Below are positions 42,001-48,587 of a stretch of 48,587 nt of DNA, piece after piece. The stretch's first letter is position 1. Every line of letters starts with the position of its first letter. The notes below the pieces were generated by a model. That model ran no database searches. It was not told the DNA's origin and worked only from the letters and a program-made list of their open reading frames with translations. The DNA is from Alicyclobacillaceae bacterium (GTDB lineage: Bacteria > Bacillota > Bacilli > Alicyclobacillales > Alicyclobacillaceae). The stretch lies in contig JADGIC010000003.1 in assembly GCA_019683615.1 (NCBI GenBank), positions 1-48,587 of the forward strand, written 5' to 3'. The position numbers were made by a program, and so were the translations under genes.

Positions 42001-42722
42001 TCGACAGACGCCAGGCGCGACTGCAGCTCGACCGAGCGGGTGCGGTCGGACAACGCAACCGTCCCCAGCGGCATCGTCACGTTGTCTGCCTGCAGGGCTT
42101 GGATGACTTGGTCGGCCGTCAAGTGGTAGTGCGCTAGGCGGGCCGGATTCAGCTCAATCGACACTTGGTCGGGCAAGCCAGCCGCCGTCTGCACGCTGCT
42201 CACGCCAGGCACGTTTTGGAGGGCGGGCACGATGACTTGATTGACGAGGCGGCGCAGATGAGGGTCGTCCGTACCGGGGGTGTTGGTAGCCGCCACGGCA
42301 AATTGCACGATAGGCGCGGAGTCGAAAGAAAACTGCTCGACCTTGGGGGTTTCGGCACCGCTCGGCAGCTGGACTTGGGACAACAGCTGCTCTGCCTTCT
42401 GTTGCACGGCAGCCAGATTCGCATTCATGTCCAACTGCAGCTCGATTTCCGAGATGTTCTGCAATGACGTCGAGTTGACGGTACGCACGCCGTCGAGCCC
42501 GCGTAACGCATTTTCCAACGGCTCCGTGACGCTCCGCGCCACCTCTTCAGGGGATGCTCCTGGGTAGGGGGTGACCACGGCGAGGACGGGAAACGAGATA
42601 TCCGGCATCAGTTCCTGTTTCAGTTGGCTAGTGGAAAGGCCGCCGGCCACAGCCAGCAGCAGCGACACGATGGCGACAACGAGCGGGTTTTGCAGGGAAA
42701 AGCGGGTGATGCTGCGTATCAC
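39075..42722 (-). CDS. RND-family efflux transporter (SwrC/HAE1-like)
   Basis: A 1215-residue RND pump, built of two six-helix halves with two large outside domains. The TM4 acidic pair is in GRVVDDSIVVIEN, as in Gram-positive SwrC-type members. The N-terminus is IRSITRFSLQNPLVVAIVSLLLA. The first outer domain contains an extra insertion of about 150 residues (from near 41480 to 41960 in base terms) with a Gln/Leu-rich coiled coil and an Ala/Pro/Ser-rich linker. GTG 42722 is chosen since GAGGTGG lies eight bases before it; GTG 42734 starts the longest frame. Surfactin-type lipopeptides, drugs or fatty acids are possible substrates. It stands alone, divergent from yktB. Confidence 0.93.
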   Translation of the reverse strand: MIRSITRFSLQNPLVVAIVSLLLAVAGGLSTSQLKQELMPDISFPVLAVVTPYPGASPEEVARSVTEPLENALRGLDGVRTVNSTSLQNISEIELQLDMNANLAAVQQKAEQLLSQVQLPSGAETPKVEQFSFDSAPIVQFAVAATNTPGTDDPHLRRLVNQVIVPALQNVPGVSSVQTAAGLPDQVSIELNPARLAHYHLTADQVIQALQADNVTMPLGTVALSDRTRSVELQSRLASVDDLRNLRIPVPANAAAGLQGVGQSVRALGNAVGQVVQGLGQVQQAVGAVGQNVGLVEAQTQLLKQLQSIQEQLFGAQLALAREQAKPSNLQDPVAIARLQATIEGLQRGQANLESRWNALQPARGETSAASLAGQVAPSTSPQARQPGRPAVSGSAAALPAAAGAANRIPKPTEGTSARLTTIRLSDVATVRLAPPAGMAISRTNGQPSVYVGVAKTEDANTVDTAQAIQDELRKLQPQLPRGVQIIPLFDDSHVIRASILGMLREAVLGACFAALVILLFLRNLRTTLIAVVSIPLSLLTALLVLGRLHISLNIMTLGGLAVATGRVVDDSIVVIENIYRHWRSAASRSKTLVLTAAGEVGQAITSSTITTVAVFLPLGFVSGVVGRVFMPFAVTVIVALVSSLLVALTVVPVLSWLLVVRRPALDPVRPDAPAAAARPSRLHQAYRRALTWSLEHKAWVLAATGAALVASIAVLPLAGSTFIPESAEKYATISVTLPNGATRQQTDAKARQVEAVIRSFGHTVLLYDTMVGSDPGQLNMSGGISGQNAASIFLQLDPDTDVPRFVEDMRRKLRPIAGDAQLQVREVTFGGATGAFTVVVHGGSAADIRRAASAITRTLAGVPGLANVENNLTLTQPEVRVTPDSAKAAPYGLTNYQIANAVRMYLTGQNIGSVRLGGSSTDVVVSVQPSPAPVSLAAVRALPLQTPTGQTVPLSAVADVSMAKTPVSILHLNGEPYAKVSADFTTANTGRTSSEAMRRIQQLRLPAGVSIELTGDTQEQNESFSQLIEAILGSSGLVYLVMLVAFGEWSAPFAILFSMPAALIGAFFGTVIGRQPVSVSSLIGILMLMGIVVTNAIVLVDRVEQQRKRGLSVRDALLEAGTTRMRPILMTATATICALLPLAAGYAEGALISQGLAVVVIGGLVTSTALTLVIVPIVYELLHLRTHRRERTGLAPASGPLMTADSAHEQPGSG

Positions 42723-42827
42723 CGAACCAGCCACCTCTCTCCGTCACACACGGATACATTTTAAGTGGTTAAATAAAGTGGGAGCAAGCCCTCTCTGTGT
42801 TATATTTGTGCGTAGGGGGGACGTCGT

Positions 42828-43484
42828 GTGGAGTTCGTCGGGCTTACCGATGCAGATTTTGCGGTGTTTGAGGTTCCAGGGTTGGCGGCTCGCATGGACG
42901 TGCTCAAGGTACGTCTGCGCCCGAAATTGGAACAGCTTGGGCGAGACTTGGTGCCGTACCTTACAGATCTGGTAGGCTGCCCCATGTACGCGCACGTCGC
43001 CAAGCACGCCCGGCGCACAGTCAACCCGCCCGACGACAGCTGGGTCGCCTTTTGTCCCGACCGGCGCGGATACAAGAAACATCCACACTTTCAAATCGGC
43101 TTGTGGCGCACCCACGCGTTCGCCGCGTTTGGGCTGATTTACGAATCCCCGGCGCGCGGTGCGTACGCCGCCCGGTTGAAGGAACGGGCGGGGGATGTGC
43201 TGCGCTGGCTGCCTCCGGATTACGTGTGGATGCCGAATCACATGGACCCAACGGCGATCCCCACGGCCGATTTGGACGAGACCTCCTTTCTTGAACTGGT
43301 GGACAGGCTGGCGGGACGGCACGGGGAACTCCTGGCAGGAATCACGATTCCGCGCGGGCAAGCAGCCGCAATGCCGCCAGCCGAATTTGAAGAGCGCGTG
43401 AAAGAGTGTTTCGCCACCCTTCAGCCGTTGGTCCGCCTGGCCTTGAGCGGAGAGGTTCAGTCGCCCGGGTGGGGCAGAGCGTGA
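42828..43484 (+). CDS. yktB: YktB-family (DUF1054) protein
   Basis: A 218-residue protein of the UPF0637/DUF1054 family, typical of Bacillales. The pattern GLTDADFAVFEVPGLAARMDVLKVRLRPKLEQLG, then YAHVAKHARRTVNPPDDSWVAF, then HFQIGLWRTHAFAAFGLIYE is characteristic. The function is unknown. GTG 42828 follows AGGGGGGA. The stop overlaps the next gene by GTGA, so the two are coupled. An AT-rich region of about 90 bases separates it from the divergent RND gene. Confidence 0.92.
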   Translation: MEFVGLTDADFAVFEVPGLAARMDVLKVRLRPKLEQLGRDLVPYLTDLVGCPMYAHVAKHARRTVNPPDDSWVAFCPDRRGYKKHPHFQIGLWRTHAFAAFGLIYESPARGAYAARLKERAGDVLRWLPPDYVWMPNHMDPTAIPTADLDETSFLELVDRLAGRHGELLAGITIPRGQAAAMPPAEFEERVKECFATLQPLVRLALSGEVQSPGWGRA

Positions 43485-44953
43485 AAATTCATCTGTTGCA
43501 CACCAACGACGTGCACAGTCAATTGGAAAATTTTATGAGACTGGGTGCTTCGCTGCGCCGCTTCCGCCATTCTCTGCGGGAAGCAGGGGAAAGCGTGTTG
43601 ACCGTGGACGTCGGCGACGTGATGGACCGCGTCCGCCCGGAGACGGAAGCCAGTTTTGGCCATGTCAACGCCGCCATGATGGCAGCCTTGGGGTACGACG
43701 CCTGGGTGTTCGGCAATAACGAGGGGTTGACGCTGCCGGTCCGCGAATGGCCGTCAGTAGTGCAGCGGTCCGGGGCGCCGGTGTTGTGCGCCAACCTCTA
43801 CCAACCCGACGGCCGGCGAGTGGACTGTTTTCGCAGCATGCGATGGTTTGACCGCGGCGGCGTCCGCGTCGGCGTGTTCGGGGTTACGCCGAACTACGAG
43901 TCGACGTACCGGGCGATTGGGGTCGAGGCCCGGGATCCGTTCCGCGAGGCAGCCGATGCCGTCGCGCGGCTGCGCGAGGCAGGCTGTCAGATCGTGGTGG
44001 CGCTGTCGCACTTGGGGCTCGGGGCGGACCGCCGGTTGGCCGCCGAGGTAGCAGGTATCGACGTCATCCTGGGCGGACACACCCACCATTTTATGCAGGC
44101 GGCCGAGTTCGTCCACGGCACAGCTGTATTTCAGGCAGGGCGTAACGCCCTTGCGTACGGCCACACGATGATTGAGTACGACGACCGCTCGGGCCGTGTG
44201 GTATGCGTCACCAGCCGGCTCGTCGGAGTGGATCCGTCTGAACCGTACGACGCTCAGATGTTGTCCGCGTACCGCGGGTATTTACCGGATGTGGAACAGC
44301 GCCTCTCTGAACCGGTCGTCCGCTTGAACGAGCGGTTGGCCGTCGATTTTGAGCGCGAGTCGCCGTTTGCCAACGTCTTGGCCGACGCGTTGTACGAAAC
44401 TTATCCGGCTGACCTGTGCATGGTGATGACCGGCGCGTTGACAGCCAGTCTCCTTCCCGGGCAGGTTGAGGTGCGCCACATCCTGGCGGCGTGTTCGACG
44501 CCCACCCGGCCGCTGATGATGACGTTAACGGGGCGGGAGATTCAATCGGTCATTGAGAAGTCCCTCCGTCCCGAGTTTTACGAGCGCATCGGCATTGGCT
44601 TCGGCTTTCGCGGCGCAGTGGTCGGCTTCATGGCGCTGGCCGGTGCCGAGGCGCACGTATGCGGGCACGCGGACGGGACGCTGCGTTTGCATAGCGTTCG
44701 CGTCGCCGGGCAACCTCTGTCGCCAGACCGTCAATACCGGGTGGTGACGTGCGAATACCTGTGGTTGGCACCGGTGTTTGAGGAGTTTCGCCGCGGTCGC
44801 GACATTGAATTCGGAGCGTCGCTCGTGCGGGAGGTCTTGATGGAGCGGATGGCAGACCCGCGCATTCTGCAGCGCGCTCGCCAACCTCGCTACGTGCGTG
44901 CGTCCGGTTGCCCGAGTGGCCCTGCCGTCCGAACGTCTAACAACAGTGTCTGA
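43481..44953 (+). CDS. 5'-nucleotidase family metallophosphatase (YunD-like)
   Basis: A 490-residue phosphoesterase. Domain one is a calcineurin-like metallophosphatase with LLHTNDVHSQLEN (residues 5-17), TVDVGDVMD, FGNNE (an NE motif near the usual GNHE), VALSHLG and LGGHTHHF; domain two is the 5'-nucleotidase C-terminal substrate-binding domain (LAVDFERESPFANVLADALYET ... VMTGALTASLLPG). No signal peptide is seen, so it is cytoplasmic like Bacillus YunD. FGNNE in place of FGNHE changes the catalytic His position and may lower activity. GTG 43481 overlaps yktB. Confidence 0.9.
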   Translation: MKIHLLHTNDVHSQLENFMRLGASLRRFRHSLREAGESVLTVDVGDVMDRVRPETEASFGHVNAAMMAALGYDAWVFGNNEGLTLPVREWPSVVQRSGAPVLCANLYQPDGRRVDCFRSMRWFDRGGVRVGVFGVTPNYESTYRAIGVEARDPFREAADAVARLREAGCQIVVALSHLGLGADRRLAAEVAGIDVILGGHTHHFMQAAEFVHGTAVFQAGRNALAYGHTMIEYDDRSGRVVCVTSRLVGVDPSEPYDAQMLSAYRGYLPDVEQRLSEPVVRLNERLAVDFERESPFANVLADALYETYPADLCMVMTGALTASLLPGQVEVRHILAACSTPTRPLMMTLTGREIQSVIEKSLRPEFYERIGIGFGFRGAVVGFMALAGAEAHVCGHADGTLRLHSVRVAGQPLSPDRQYRVVTCEYLWLAPVFEEFRRGRDIEFGASLVREVLMERMADPRILQRARQPRYVRASGCPSGPAVRTSNNSV

Positions 44954-44977
44954 ACCAGAAGTGTACAAGGGGAATCA

Positions 44978-45670
44978 ATGCTGATGAACCGGTTGCTGTC
45001 GAAGGCCGACACCCGGCGCATGTTGGCGAAGCTGGAAGAGATGTACCCGGATGCCAAGTGCGCGTTGAACTATTCAACGCCGTTCGAGCTGTTGGTGGCC
45101 ACCATTCTCTCGGCCCAGTGCACAGACGACCGCGTGAACATGGTGACGGAACGGTTGTTTCGAAAATACAACGGCCCGGAGGACTATGCGAAAGTCACGC
45201 CGGAAGTCCTCCAGGAGGACATTAAAGAACTCGGCTTGTACCGCGCCAAGGCGGAAAATATCGTGAAGACGTCGCGGATTCTGCTGGAGCGGCACCGCGG
45301 GCAAGTGCCGAAGACACAGGAGGAGTTGATGCGCCTGCCGGGCGTCGGGCGCAAGACGGCCAACGTGGTGCTGTCCAACGCGTACGGGATCCCGGCGCTC
45401 GCCGTGGACACACACGTCCAGCGCGTGTCCAACCGCATCGGCATCGCCAACAGCATGAATCCGGAAATTACTGAAAAACAGGTGTGCCAGCGAATCCCCA
45501 AGCGGTTGTGGTCAAAGGTCCACCACATTTTGATTCACCACGGACGCCGGGTCTGTACAGCCCGCAACCCGAAATGCGACATGTGTCCGATCACGGAGTT
45601 CTGCCGATTCTATCGGAAACTGCAGAGTGAATCGGATCTGCGGGAGAAGGTGTTTAACGCCAAGCGGTAA
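44978..45670 (+). CDS. nth: endonuclease III
   Basis: Bifunctional DNA glycosylase/AP lyase for oxidised pyrimidines. At 230 residues it has the helix-hairpin-helix LPGVGRKTANVV with catalytic Lys K126, catalytic Asp D144 in AVDTHVQRV, and the C-terminal [4Fe-4S] cluster C193, C200, C203 and C209 (C-x6-C-x2-C-x5-C). ATG 44978 follows AAGGGG; ATG 44984 is close. The window thus holds two Fe-S glycosylases (mutY and nth) plus mrfAB. Confidence 0.97.
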   Translation: MLMNRLLSKADTRRMLAKLEEMYPDAKCALNYSTPFELLVATILSAQCTDDRVNMVTERLFRKYNGPEDYAKVTPEVLQEDIKELGLYRAKAENIVKTSRILLERHRGQVPKTQEELMRLPGVGRKTANVVLSNAYGIPALAVDTHVQRVSNRIGIANSMNPEITEKQVCQRIPKRLWSKVHHILIHHGRRVCTARNPKCDMCPITEFCRFYRKLQSESDLREKVFNAKR

Positions 45671-45774
45671 ACGGCGCAGCCCGCGCCTGTCGGCGGTACC
45701 TGCCGTTGGGATATTGTTTGAGCGGTCGCGTCTCACCTTGACGTGCGGCGGCGATCCGCGGCAGCTGTCCTGTG

Positions 45775-46077
45775 TCACTTCACGTACGGTTCGTAGTGTC
45801 CGCCGTCTGTCAATCGCAGCGGTTGCCGGCAGTGGCTGCACGCATCTTCCTTGCCCGTCAGCCGGGTGGCGCGCCCGCAGCGGGGACAGTCGACGGTACG
45901 CACCGAGGGATTGACCGGTCCGTAACGGAAGTACAACAGGATTCCGGCCACCACGCCGGCGCTGCCTGCAGCCAGCAGATATGGCAACAGCCGGGCGCTG
46001 TAGACACCGCAGTACATCAAGAAAAATCCGCCGAACAAAAACACCAGCGACCAGTTGCGCCACCGGTTCGCGTTCAC
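45775..46077 (-). CDS. YgzB-like membrane zinc-ribbon protein (DUF2614)
   Basis: A 100-residue protein with two membrane helices (SLVFLFGGFFLMYCGVY and LLAAGSAGVVAGILLYF) and a C-terminal zinc ribbon with two CxxC pairs (DCPRCGR ... ACSHCRQPL). The arrangement and the YFRYGPVNPSVRTV linker match the Bacillales YgzB family (UPF0295), whose role is unknown. GTG 46077 is chosen over a longer frame because GGTGGGG precedes it and the family starts with MxxxxxxxRxWSLVF. It is convergent with nth. Confidence 0.82.
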   Translation of the reverse strand: MNANRWRNWSLVFLFGGFFLMYCGVYSARLLPYLLAAGSAGVVAGILLYFRYGPVNPSVRTVDCPRCGRATRLTGKEDACSHCRQPLRLTDGGHYEPYVK

Positions 46078-46226
46078 CCGTACCCCACCCTCGCTGCAAT
46101 GGTCCGAACCTTTCACGGGTTATGGTACTGAATGACCGGTGGCCATGTCCAGCGCGAGGGAGCTGCCGGACCGCAAAGGGTTGCCTGCGGGGACCAAGGC
46201 CAAGCGGCCGGAGGAGTGATTGCGCT

Positions 46227-46814
46227 TTGTGGAAGAAGGCGTTTTTGACGTTGTTGTCGCTGAACTTGCTTGTGGTGGTGCTGGTCGCTCTGTGGATTGG
46301 CCTGTTGCCCAAAGAATCGCCTCCCCTTCCGGCCGGCACGTCCTCTTCGTCTGGAAAGTCGGCGACGGTCCAACTGTCGGTGGGTCCCGACGCCATCAAC
46401 ACGTACCTGGACTACGCGGTGTCCCAACAAGCGGATTTGAAGCGGGTATTGTCATATGCTCACGTCCGCTTCAACAGGAGCTGGGACGTCCAAGTCGGCG
46501 TCAAGATGGCGGACAAGATTGTACCTTGTGACGTCGTATTCCAGCCGGACATTCACCAGGGCAACCTGTCGCTGGGGGTGGAAAGCGCTACCATCGGCGA
46601 CATTCCGGTGCCCACCGGCCTGTTGATGATTGTGTTCCGGCACGTCCCGTGGCCGCAGTGGATTGTGGTCGACGCCGAACACGGGCAATTGGACTTGAAA
46701 TTCACGGAGCGCCCGCAGCATCCGTACGGCGTGCGCGTGCTCGGGTATTCGCCCATCACCCGGCAGCTGACGATGGCGGTCAGCATCCAGCCAAAGTCAC
46801 TGTCGCCACCGTGA
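46227..46814 (+). CDS. YpmS-like DUF2140 membrane protein
   Basis: A 195-residue protein with an N-terminal membrane anchor (FLTLLSLNLLVVVLVALWIGLL) and an extracytoplasmic lipid-binding-like domain; SVGPDAINTYL and VQVGVKMADKIVPCDVVFQPDIHQGNLSL fit the YpmS/DUF2140 family. TTG 46227 is chosen since GGAGGAGTGA is seven bases upstream, giving MWKKAFLTLL. A short Ser-rich linker follows the helix. The function is unknown; the beta-rich domain may handle membrane lipids. Confidence 0.82.
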   Translation: MWKKAFLTLLSLNLLVVVLVALWIGLLPKESPPLPAGTSSSSGKSATVQLSVGPDAINTYLDYAVSQQADLKRVLSYAHVRFNRSWDVQVGVKMADKIVPCDVVFQPDIHQGNLSLGVESATIGDIPVPTGLLMIVFRHVPWPQWIVVDAEHGQLDLKFTERPQHPYGVRVLGYSPITRQLTMAVSIQPKSLSPP

Positions 46815-46927
46815 CATGGTGTCCCCTGATGCACCATCGATGGCCCGTCGGGGGACGGGGGGCGTTCCCCGCCGGGAGACGACGGCGCGTCGGCGGAATC
46901 CCGCGGCCTTCCGGCGTTCGCCTTGTC

Positions 46928-47680
46928 TTAGGGGATTCGCACCGGCCCCCGGGTGGGCGTGCGCTCGTCAGCCGGCCGCGTCAACGTCCCAAAATTGGGG
47001 GAAGCGGACGGTCTGTCCGCAGCGATCCCGCGCCCGTTCGGCCAGATTAGGTTAACGCGCCGGTGGAACTCGTTCATGTACCGCGTCATGTCGCCCCCAG
47101 CGCGGACGAATTCCGCGTATCCGTGCAACATGGCGGCGGAGGCGATGTCGGTTGTGATCAAGACAGAGCGGGTTCCGGGGAGTGCGCCCACGACCACCTG
47201 CCGAATGGTTTTCTGTTGCGCCGGACTCATGGTGCCACTGCGTTGGCGCGGGCGGTGATCATAGGTGTCTGCAGCAGGGTACCACTCCTCCAGCGCGCGG
47301 ATCCAAACGTCCGGCGTTTGCTTCGCCAAGTCGGTTCTCGAATCCCAGATTTTCGGACCGCGAAAACCGGTGCGCTGATCTTCCCCCCGCGGAGGCGCGC
47401 CGGTATCTTGAGGGAATACTCCCACGTACACGCGATTCCCTTCCTGAAGGACCACCGGCCACTTGAGACCGGGCATCCGGGCGATGCGCTGTTCGAGTTG
47501 CGGCTGTACCGTGAGCGGTTTGGCTGTGCCGGCCGGCTTGGTGATCTGCGCCGCTCGGCTCGCCTGCTGCCGGTTGACGTCCACCATGGCTGCCCCCGGA
47601 TTGGCAGGAGCCTCGACGCGCCGGCATGCGGGAACCCCCAGCGCCAACAGAGCCAGGACGGCCAGCACGCCCCGAGCCAT
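46928..47680 (-). CDS. YhcN/YlaJ-type sporulation lipoprotein
   Basis: A 250-residue lipoprotein from ATG 47680: hydrophobic signal VLAVLALLALGV with lipobox VPAC, then an exported domain whose PGTRSVLITTDIASAAMLHGYAEFV segment matches spore lipoproteins YhcN and YlaJ; DPxx-like IASA replaces the usual acidic run. A better ribosome-binding site (GGGAGG) belongs to ATG 47794, but that start adds a 38-residue charged lead before the signal, so the shorter form is preferred. Such proteins sit in the spore inner membrane or cortex and aid germination or outgrowth. It is divergent from the GerA-type gene. Confidence 0.83.
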   Translation of the reverse strand: MARGVLAVLALLALGVPACRRVEAPANPGAAMVDVNRQQASRAAQITKPAGTAKPLTVQPQLEQRIARMPGLKWPVVLQEGNRVYVGVFPQDTGAPPRGEDQRTGFRGPKIWDSRTDLAKQTPDVWIRALEEWYPAADTYDHRPRQRSGTMSPAQQKTIRQVVVGALPGTRSVLITTDIASAAMLHGYAEFVRAGGDMTRYMNEFHRRVNLIWPNGRGIAADRPSASPNFGTLTRPADERTPTRGPVRIP

Positions 47681-48062
47681 GCGTACACTCCGCAGCCGAT
47701 CCGCCGGGGAATGATGCCTCCGGCGGGACGGCGCGTAATCCCGGACTTGATCCTTCGCCTGGCATTCCTTCGTACCGTCGACGAGCTTTCGCATGCCTTG
47801 ATCCCTCCCGTCCGTAGTTTGGCCCAGCTTCGGTTGGGGTACGCAGGTGAGGGCGGCGGGTGTACTCCACGCGCCACTCAAAGGCTGTACCGAGGGGCAG
47901 CGGGTGGCAGCGGGCAGGCCGCATAATCCCGCCAAGGTCGTCAAAAGCTAGCAGGAGCGAAACAATCCGGTACACAACGCGATACGGGCGCCGTGCCACC
48001 GCCGTGTGGATGGAACCCGGCGGCAAGCGCGTGAATCGCGGGAGTCTCAGGGAGGTCGGGAG
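47681..48062. other. divergent region between lipoprotein and gerA-type genes
   Basis: Apart from the possible N-terminal extension of the lipoprotein (to 47794), no gene is seen. GCATA at 47921-47925 and AAAGCTA at 47944-47950, 18 bases apart, weakly resemble a sigma-G promoter pointing to the germination gene. Confidence 0.4.
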
Positions 48063-48587
48063 ATGCCAGCAATTAAGCTGGGCTCGTGGCTGAAGCGGCT
48101 GCTGACGGTCGACGAGAGCGAGCTGGGGCACCAGTTTACGCTGCAACAGACGCTGGAGCGCCCGTCTTCCGGTGAATCCGGCACGTCCGCTGCTGAACAG
48201 ACACGGAAACCGGCGGGTGAAGGGCCTGCGGCCGGTGAGGGGTCTGCGCGCGAGTCGCGCGAATCAAACGACGAGTCCGAGAATGGCGTGGAGGTGATCC
48301 GGCCGGTTCCGCTCCGGCAGTTGGTAGAGCAGCGGGCGGCGGAACGGCAAGCGGATCGCCAGCCGGCCGGGCAAGAGCGCACTCCCCGCGCTGACGAACA
48401 AACACCCGCGGCAGACCCGGTCGAAGGCCGCCAAACAGAAGGGGAAGAGCCATCGGCATCGGCCCAGGACAGGCAGCCCATTCCCCGCAGGCTCGATGAG
48501 GTACACGACAGGCTCAAAGAAGTGTTTCATTTGCCGAAAAACAAGGACTTCGTCGTCCGCGACTTCCGCGTCGGCACGCCGGGGGGC
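48063..48587 (+). CDS. GerA-family spore germination receptor subunit A, 3' truncated by window
   Basis: The first 175 codons of a GerA-type germinant receptor subunit; the frame is open at the window edge. The segment LKEVFHLPKNKDFVVRDFRVG, near residues 150-170, is the start of the conserved N-terminal domain. It is preceded by about 145 highly hydrophilic residues rich in Glu, Gln, Arg, Ala and Pro, an extension much longer than in classical GerAA but seen in some Bacillales paralogues. ATG 48063 follows GGGAGGTCGGGAG. The membrane half lies beyond the window. The adjacent spore lipoprotein fits a sporulation role. Confidence 0.85.
   Translation, partial: MPAIKLGSWLKRLLTVDESELGHQFTLQQTLERPSSGESGTSAAEQTRKPAGEGPAAGEGSARESRESNDESENGVEVIRPVPLRQLVEQRAAERQADRQPAGQERTPRADEQTPAADPVEGRQTEGEEPSASAQDRQPIPRRLDEVHDRLKEVFHLPKNKDFVVRDFRVGTPGG

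Noticed and set aside
40987-42106. Long plus-strand frames opposite the RND gene
   Set aside because: They follow codon periodicity of the RND gene and match nothing.
1-48587. Insertion sequences or prophage
   Set aside because: No transposase, integrase or phage structural gene was recognised on either strand.

Overview
The window reads as chromosomal DNA of a GC-rich, endospore-forming member of the Bacillales, possibly Alicyclobacillaceae (inference only; no rRNA is present). The evidence is gene content: rapZ/yvcK/whiA/crh, rsfA, a YtvI-type sporulation membrane protein, a YhcN/YlaJ-type lipoprotein, a GerA-type germination receptor, mrfA/mrfB, and yktB, ygzB, ypmS and ygaC homologues. 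GTG and TTG starts and short ATGA/GTGA/TTGA overlaps are common. I adjusted many starts inward to fit ribosome-binding sites.

Layout. 1-2439: end of a type I-C-like CRISPR operon (cas4, cas1, cas2). No CRISPR array follows cas2, and Cas4 carries an unusual insertion of about 60 residues. 2529-5681: an acidic protein of unknown function, a YodB-like HxlR redox regulator divergent from a YceI protein and GluQ-RS, and a flavin reductase. 5789-13010: a two-component system, divergent from a MacAB-like exporter (adaptor, ATPase, FtsX-type permease), followed by a membrane-anchored HtrA protease; together they look like an envelope-stress module. 13115-15416: a thioredoxin-fold protein and a DHA2 drug exporter. 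15663-15736: tRNA-Gly(TCC). 15909-17654: a TPR protein with a helix-turn-helix-like C-terminus.

17917-22192: ROK sugar kinase, rapZ, yvcK, whiA and crh, linking carbon and cell-envelope control; a tandem 27-bp repeat containing a palindrome precedes it. 22359-27894: a small membrane protein, a DUF402 protein, a nicotinamidase-like hydrolase, a small membrane protein, an M29 aminopeptidase, mutY and a Bax-inhibitor-1-like protein. 28138-30642: leuS, with a good sigma-A promoter and a hairpin leader. 30850-32639: a GntR regulator, then a ydaO-type c-di-AMP riboswitch in front of a stand-alone RCK_N-like protein. 32693-34957: ytvI, a YgaC-like DUF402 phosphatase and rsfA on the other strand. 35227-39008: mrfA-mrfB DNA-repair pair. 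39075-42722: an RND exporter. 42828-46814: yktB, a 5'-nucleotidase-family protein, nth, ygzB-like and ypmS-like genes. 46928-48587: a sporulation lipoprotein divergent from the truncated gerA-type gene.

No insertion sequence, prophage or CRISPR array was seen. Most long antisense reading frames are GC-rich shadows. The strongest non-routine signals are the c-di-AMP riboswitch/RCK_N-only pairing, the inserted Cas4, the palindromic tandem repeat before the ROK gene, and the Crh protein with Leu at the His15 position. None of these is proven to be a new system.
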